From an uncultured Solobacterium sp. (GTDB lineage Bacteria; Bacillota_I; Bacilli_A; Erysipelotrichales; Erysipelotrichaceae), in the NCBI GenBank assembly GCA_900552125.1, contig URYK01000055.1, positions 1 to 16,840 on the forward strand: a stretch of 16,840 nt of DNA. The letters run 5' to 3'. The number at the start of each line of letters is the position of its first letter. The first letter of the stretch is position 1. Position numbers and translations under genes: made by a program. Shown one piece after another: positions 13,557 through 16,840 of this stretch. A model generated the notes under the pieces. It was not told the DNA's origin and made no database searches. It worked only from the letters and a program-made list of their open reading frames with translations.

Positions 13557-14648
13557 CTAGGAATTGTTTAATAATTTTCCTTTAGCCGATTCTAAGAAAA
13601 TTTCAACAAATTCTCGATTCATAGAATAATACAAACGATTATTCTCTTTACGCACCTGAATAAAGCCTGCATTCATCAATGCCTGCATATGATACGATAT
13701 CGTTGGTGTCGTAAGCTTCAGCTCTTTTGCAATCTGTGCACCATAAGCACTTTGCTTAGATACATAACATAAAATATCAAACTTACTCTTATCACTCAAC
13801 AGCTTCAATCCATTACATATTGATTCTATGCTTAAGCCTTCTTTTTTATACTGCATGATAACAAAAATATCTAAGCCCCATATCAGAAATGGATGAGGTG
13901 ATGATGATAGAAACTGTGTTGTATAACTAAAAGATCGATATCCTCCATAAGTTGGATAAACAAATACTTCTTCTCCCAAAGTGTCATCTATGTGCAAGCC
14001 GGAAATATGGAAAAATGCTTCTAACATACCTCCCTCTGGATACGATTGATTTACTTCATCTAAAAATAAATCCATACCTCTCTGATAATCTTTTTCATAT
14101 TTTTTCCAGATTGGTTCAAGCTCTTCCATTAATGAACAACACATTTTAAAAGTTTCTTGAAAATCCTGATTTTTCATCATTAGATTCCATTTAAATTCAA
14201 GAGATAACTTTGTCGCGTCTAAATCCGTCAACAATTGAACTGGTGTTCTCTTCACATAATCATTCTCATCAGTACTTGAAATAAATGCCCTTATAAGACA
14301 ATATGAATCTTTCTGATATACGTCTTCAAGCTTTTTTAGCTGTTTTTTCCAATTCTTTTCTTCTGCATCCAAGTAACAATGAATAAAGCTTCGTAAAGGA
14401 GGACAGCTATCCATTCCTTCATTATGAAATAACACATCTAAATCAGAGGCATATGGCTGATAAATTTTCTGTACATCCTGATAAATAGCGCGTAATACTT
14501 TCTGATGCTCATCATATTGTGCCTGTTTTATTTCCGGTAGACTTGCAGAATCGCTTAAATATTTCTTTGCCTGCTCATCAACACACAGTTCTATCCACCA
14601 GCAGAATTCAATTAAAGGCTGATATCTATTCATATAACGAATGCGCAT
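13557..14648 (-). CDS. Long ArsR-type transcriptional regulator
   Basis: The protein has 363 residues. The C-terminal winged helix-turn-helix (about 280-345) is clear: ICNGLKLLSDKSKFDILCYV, then the recognition region LTTPTISYHMQALMNAGFI (312-330), then the wing VRKENNRLYYSMN. The first 270 residues form a mostly helical domain I do not recognise, with Trp/Cys-rich FCWWIELC at 15-22. Simple ArsR proteins are about 100 residues, so this belongs to the long ArsR forms with an N-terminal ligand-binding or dimer domain. GAGGAG lies eight bases before the ATG. The gene starts 16 bases after the exporter stop, so regulator and exporter are one operon. It is probably the repressor acting at the operator at 15908-15980. 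Inducer unknown. No convincing terminator follows. Confidence 0.85.
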   Translation of the reverse strand: MRIRYMNRYQPLIEFCWWIELCVDEQAKKYLSDSASLPEIKQAQYDEHQKVLRAIYQDVQKIYQPYASDLDVLFHNEGMDSCPPLRSFIHCYLDAEEKNWKKQLKKLEDVYQKDSYCLIRAFISSTDENDYVKRTPVQLLTDLDATKLSLEFKWNLMMKNQDFQETFKMCCSLMEELEPIWKKYEKDYQRGMDLFLDEVNQSYPEGGMLEAFFHISGLHIDDTLGEEVFVYPTYGGYRSFSYTTQFLSSSPHPFLIWGLDIFVIMQYKKEGLSIESICNGLKLLSDKSKFDILCYVSKQSAYGAQIAKELKLTTPTISYHMQALMNAGFIQVRKENNRLYYSMNREFVEIFLESAKGKLLNNS

Positions 14649-14664
14649 AAATAATGCTCCTCTC

Positions 14665-15894
14665 TTATAACTGTTTTAGTGATTTCATAAATATCATACC
14701 CGCAAATACTAGAAAAGTAAATAATGCAAAAGATAGGAAAATCATTGGTATTGTGATATGAAGACAAATAACACTCATCAAAAAAGAAGTTATTGGAAGA
14801 GCCAAAGTAGAACTTGCGTTAAGGATGGCACTGACTCTTGCTAGATATGTTTTCTCTACCTGCTTCATAAGCGCTATGTTAATCACATTAATCATTAAGG
14901 CTATGAAACATCCAAATAAAAAAGAAGAAATAAACATCATAGCTACAAGAAACATCTCGTTAAAAGGAATCATCATTACTAATAGGATATAATAAGCTCC
15001 AGTCGCAAAACCACCCCATAAAAATAAAGTACGATTCGTTATTTTAGTATGAAGATAAGGGTAAATAAAGGAACCAATCCCCATACCAATCGATAAAGCA
15101 ATTGAAGAAAGTGATAACATCGTTGCCCCCTCATGTAATATATCACTAATAAATGGTGTCAAAAAGGAGTTATATGGCACTAGTACAACATTAGTTAATG
15201 CACAGCCAAAGCAAATAAAAATTAATACCGGAATTCCTTTTACATACCCTACTCCCTCTTTTAAGAGCTGAAAATGCGTTTTTTCCTGTTTTACAGATGA
15301 TATAGATTCCTCTTTCACATGGATACAGAAAATCAGTAATGCAGAAAGAATAAAAGAAATGGCATCACAGATGATTGCGCCAAAAATACCAGCACTGGCA
15401 ATCAGTATTCCTCCAACCCCTGTACCAATCAGTTCACAGATACGATAAGATGACTGTGCAAAAGAAATTCCAAAATCATAATATTGCTTATCTAAAATCG
15501 ATGGAATAAAGGAGGTAGATGCAGGACTATGAAAAGCTTCTAATGTATTATTTAAAAATGTAATTGCCAGTAACATCCATGGTTTTAGTAATCCCCTGAC
15601 AAAGAGTATCGCAATACAGGCAGTAAGAAAACCTCTCGCAACATCAGTTAAAATTAAAATTCGCTTCTTTTCCATTTTCTCTACGATAGCTCCTGCAAGA
15701 GGTTGAATTAAAACATTAGGCATCATATTCACTCCAAACATGATTGCTGACCAGCTTGCAGATCCAGTCAAATCATAAATTAGCCAAGTAAAGGCTATCA
15801 TATCAATAGAATCCCCTAAACGATTGATAAAATTTGCACCTGTTAGCTTTAAATACTCTTTTTGAGATAATATCTGTTCATAGTCTTGTTTCAT
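14665..15894 (-). CDS. MFS drug-type exporter (MFS_3/Mef-like)
   Basis: This is a 409-residue membrane transporter with about twelve hydrophobic segments and a soluble loop after segment 6 (around 192-215). It has the MFS_3 pattern of EntS- and Mef-type exporters: FINRLGDSI at 22-30, a motif-A-like GAIVEKMEKKRIL (68-80) between segments 2 and 3, and FHSPASTSFIPSIL (121-134). Such proteins expel siderophores or macrolides using the proton gradient; the substrate here is not readable. GGAGG lies nine bases before the ATG. The upstream promoter carries an operator, and the ArsR-type regulator is the next gene, so this looks like ligand-induced efflux. Confidence 0.9.
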   Translation of the reverse strand: MKQDYEQILSQKEYLKLTGANFINRLGDSIDMIAFTWLIYDLTGSASWSAIMFGVNMMPNVLIQPLAGAIVEKMEKKRILILTDVARGFLTACIAILFVRGLLKPWMLLAITFLNNTLEAFHSPASTSFIPSILDKQYYDFGISFAQSSYRICELIGTGVGGILIASAGIFGAIICDAISFILSALLIFCIHVKEESISSVKQEKTHFQLLKEGVGYVKGIPVLIFICFGCALTNVVLVPYNSFLTPFISDILHEGATMLSLSSIALSIGMGIGSFIYPYLHTKITNRTLFLWGGFATGAYYILLVMMIPFNEMFLVAMMFISSFLFGCFIALMINVINIALMKQVEKTYLARVSAILNASSTLALPITSFLMSVICLHITIPMIFLSFALFTFLVFAGMIFMKSLKQL

Positions 15895-15907
15895 ATATAT
15901 CTACCTC

Positions 15908-15980
15908 CAATATTAGATACTTATATAATAATAAAAAGATAGATTATTGTCAATGTCAATATTAGATATTCATCTAATAT
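15908..15980 (-). promoter_or_regulatory. Promoter and ArsR-type operator of the exporter operon
   Basis: On the minus strand the promoter is -35 TTGACA (15948-15953), 17 bases, -10 TATTAT (15925-15930). A second TTGACA abuts it at 15954-15959. A perfect dyad ATATTAGA-N6-TCTAATAT (15959-15980) touches the -35 from upstream. The 12-mer TATCTAATATTG recurs at 15908-15919 next to the ribosome site. Operator copies on both sides of the promoter fit repression by the co-transcribed ArsR-type protein. Confidence 0.78.
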
Positions 15981-15986
15981 ATAAGC

Positions 15987-16014
15987 AAAAAAAAGAATGT
16001 GGAAAGCCACACTC
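15987..16014 (-). terminator. Intrinsic terminator after the esterase gene
   Basis: On the minus strand an 8-bp stem GAGTGTGG/CCACATTC (one G-U; arms 16007-16014 and 15995-16002) with loop CTTT is followed by eight Ts. It starts at the last base of the stop codon. Confidence 0.9.
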
Positions 16015-16769
16015 TAAACCATGAACTGTAAAAAATAATCTAATTGTTTCTTCCACCAATACCAGTCATGAGAAACATCATATCCCCAATAATCAATCCA
16101 AACATCAACATGTTTTGTCGCAAAGATTTCTTCTAATACATGAAGATCCTGCTCCATTTCCTGCTCCCATGCACCTTTACCGCAGCAAATCACAATTTCA
16201 GATTTGCGATACAAATCTAAATATGGATGATCCTCAGGCATATTTGATAGGTAATCAAGTGGGGAATTTCGATAAATCAATTCATCATGATAATCTTGGA
16301 AGAAATAATCCGCATGATATAATCCACTCATCGCAATTACGCGATTAAATAGATCTGGTCTTCGCAAAAAGAAATTAAGCGCATGATACGCTCCCATACT
16401 ACATCCGCAGGTCATCACTCCTTTTGGTTCAATACCACCATTATCAGCTAAATTTATTTCCTTCATACGTGGTACCAGCTCATCTACAATATAATGATAA
16501 TAACGTTCATGTTGTTCTATACGCTCTGTAGGATTTCCCTGTATATTGCTCCAAGTTTCCTGATCAATACTGTCACAGCAAAAGAATTGAACTCTGCCGC
16601 TATTGATATATTCTTTAACCGCATCAATCATCCCAAAATTTTCAAAGTCATAAAATCTACCATCTTGAGCAGGAAATACAAGGCAAGGAATCCCTGCATG
16701 TCCAAACACCTTAAATTCCATATCTCGATTCAACTCATGACTAAATTCTTTAAAATATTCTACTTTCAT
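16014..16769 (-). CDS. Esterase-like alpha/beta hydrolase (COG4947 type)
   Basis: The protein has 251 residues and no signal peptide, so it is cytoplasmic. The nucleophile elbow is GCSMGAYHA with Ser124 (GxSxG at 122-126). The likely catalytic His is His234 in GYDVSHDWYWW near the C-terminus. The acid may be Glu202 or a neighbour in CGKGAWEQE. An early PAQDGRFYDFENFGM stretch (33-47) and SGLYHADYFF are typical of the esterase/lipase group annotated as COG4947. The natural substrate is unknown. GAGGAGG lies seven bases before the ATG, and a terminator follows the gene directly. An open frame ending 13 bases upstream suggests it is the last gene of an operon entering from the right. Confidence 0.85.
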   Translation of the reverse strand: MKVEYFKEFSHELNRDMEFKVFGHAGIPCLVFPAQDGRFYDFENFGMIDAVKEYINSGRVQFFCCDSIDQETWSNIQGNPTERIEQHERYYHYIVDELVPRMKEINLADNGGIEPKGVMTCGCSMGAYHALNFFLRRPDLFNRVIAMSGLYHADYFFQDYHDELIYRNSPLDYLSNMPEDHPYLDLYRKSEIVICCGKGAWEQEMEQDLHVLEEIFATKHVDVWIDYWGYDVSHDWYWWKKQLDYFLQFMV

Positions 16770-16782
16770 ACTGCTTCCTCCT

Positions 16783-16840
16783 CTATGTGCGCACGTTCTT
16801 GCGCTTAATATATATTTCTTTAGAAATCATCGCTCCTACA
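16783..16840 (-). CDS. Possible C-terminal end of an upstream gene (partial)
   Basis: A minus-strand frame open from the window edge ends in TAG at 16783-16785, with the last residues reading MISKEIYIKRKNVRT. The stop abuts the AGGAGG of the esterase gene, as in tight operons. Only 18 codons are visible, so the opening could be chance. A small dyad GCGCA/TGCGC (16789-16804) overlaps it. No function can be given. Confidence 0.4.
   Translation of the reverse strand, partial: VGAMISKEIYIKRKNVRT

Noticed and set aside
13500..13560. Terminator for the ArsR-type gene formed by AATTAC...GTAATT
   Set aside because: The stem is six AT-rich pairs with a 15-base loop and no adjoining U-tract. It is better read as part of the small-RNA promoter box, so read-through from the exporter operon remains possible.
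16115..16808. Plus-strand reading frames opposite the esterase gene
   Set aside because: They are antisense shadows without ribosome sites or recognisable domains. The same holds for the other plus-strand frames opposite coding genes in the window.

Overview
The window is AT-rich and reads as a low-GC Gram-positive (Firmicutes) chromosome. The evidence is a lipobox signal on the solute-binding protein, consensus Shine-Dalgarno sites, TTGACA/TATAAT promoters, hairpin-plus-U-tract terminators, an L-box (lysine) riboswitch and a VanC/VanG-like cell-wall ligase and racemase pair. I lean toward an Erysipelotrichaceae-type gut bacterium. This is inference: Clostridium innocuum, of that family, is reported to resist vancomycin intrinsically through D-Ser-ending precursors. 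All protein genes are on the minus strand, so transcription runs from high to low coordinates. There are no tRNA, rRNA, CRISPR, transposase or phage genes.

Layout, right to left. 16.84-16.0 kb: the tail of an unseen gene, then a COG4947-type esterase closed by a strong terminator. 15.98-13.56 kb: an operator/promoter, an MFS exporter and a long ArsR-type regulator, which looks like a self-regulated efflux operon. 13.55-12.66 kb: a dense non-coding nest. It holds two homologous C-rich small RNAs that converge on each other, a third unrelated small RNA, and one HxlR-type regulator gene. 12.55-11.06 kb: a monocistronic M20C aminoacyl-histidine dipeptidase. 11.01-7.31 kb: a peptidoglycan operon, murF - D-Ala-D-X ligase - racemase. 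7.29-4.59 kb: a membrane acyltransferase and a COG2509 flavoprotein, closed by a terminator. 4.53-2.75 kb: a PdaA-like polysaccharide deacetylase and a VanZ-family protein. 2.72 kb to the left edge: a strong promoter, a lysine riboswitch with an explicit terminator/antiterminator switch, and a three-gene ABC importer, which is therefore probably a lysine importer.

Two regions deserve most attention. First, the small-RNA nest at 12.66-13.55 kb. The two convergent RNAs share a C-rich core, an A/U core, a C-rich hairpin loop, a C-rich terminator loop and a 14-base promoter box placed exactly 34 bases from the -10 in both. The right-hand one is also the leader of the HxlR gene. I do not recognise this RNA family. 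Second, the murF-ligase-racemase operon. The ligase carries the three residues linked to D-Ser recognition in VanG, and the racemase has Asn where alanine racemases have the catalytic-site Tyr, as in VanT serine racemases. A VanT-like membrane domain is encoded separately, just downstream. This points to a chromosomal D-Ser-terminated peptidoglycan pathway rather than the ordinary D-Ala-D-Ala one.
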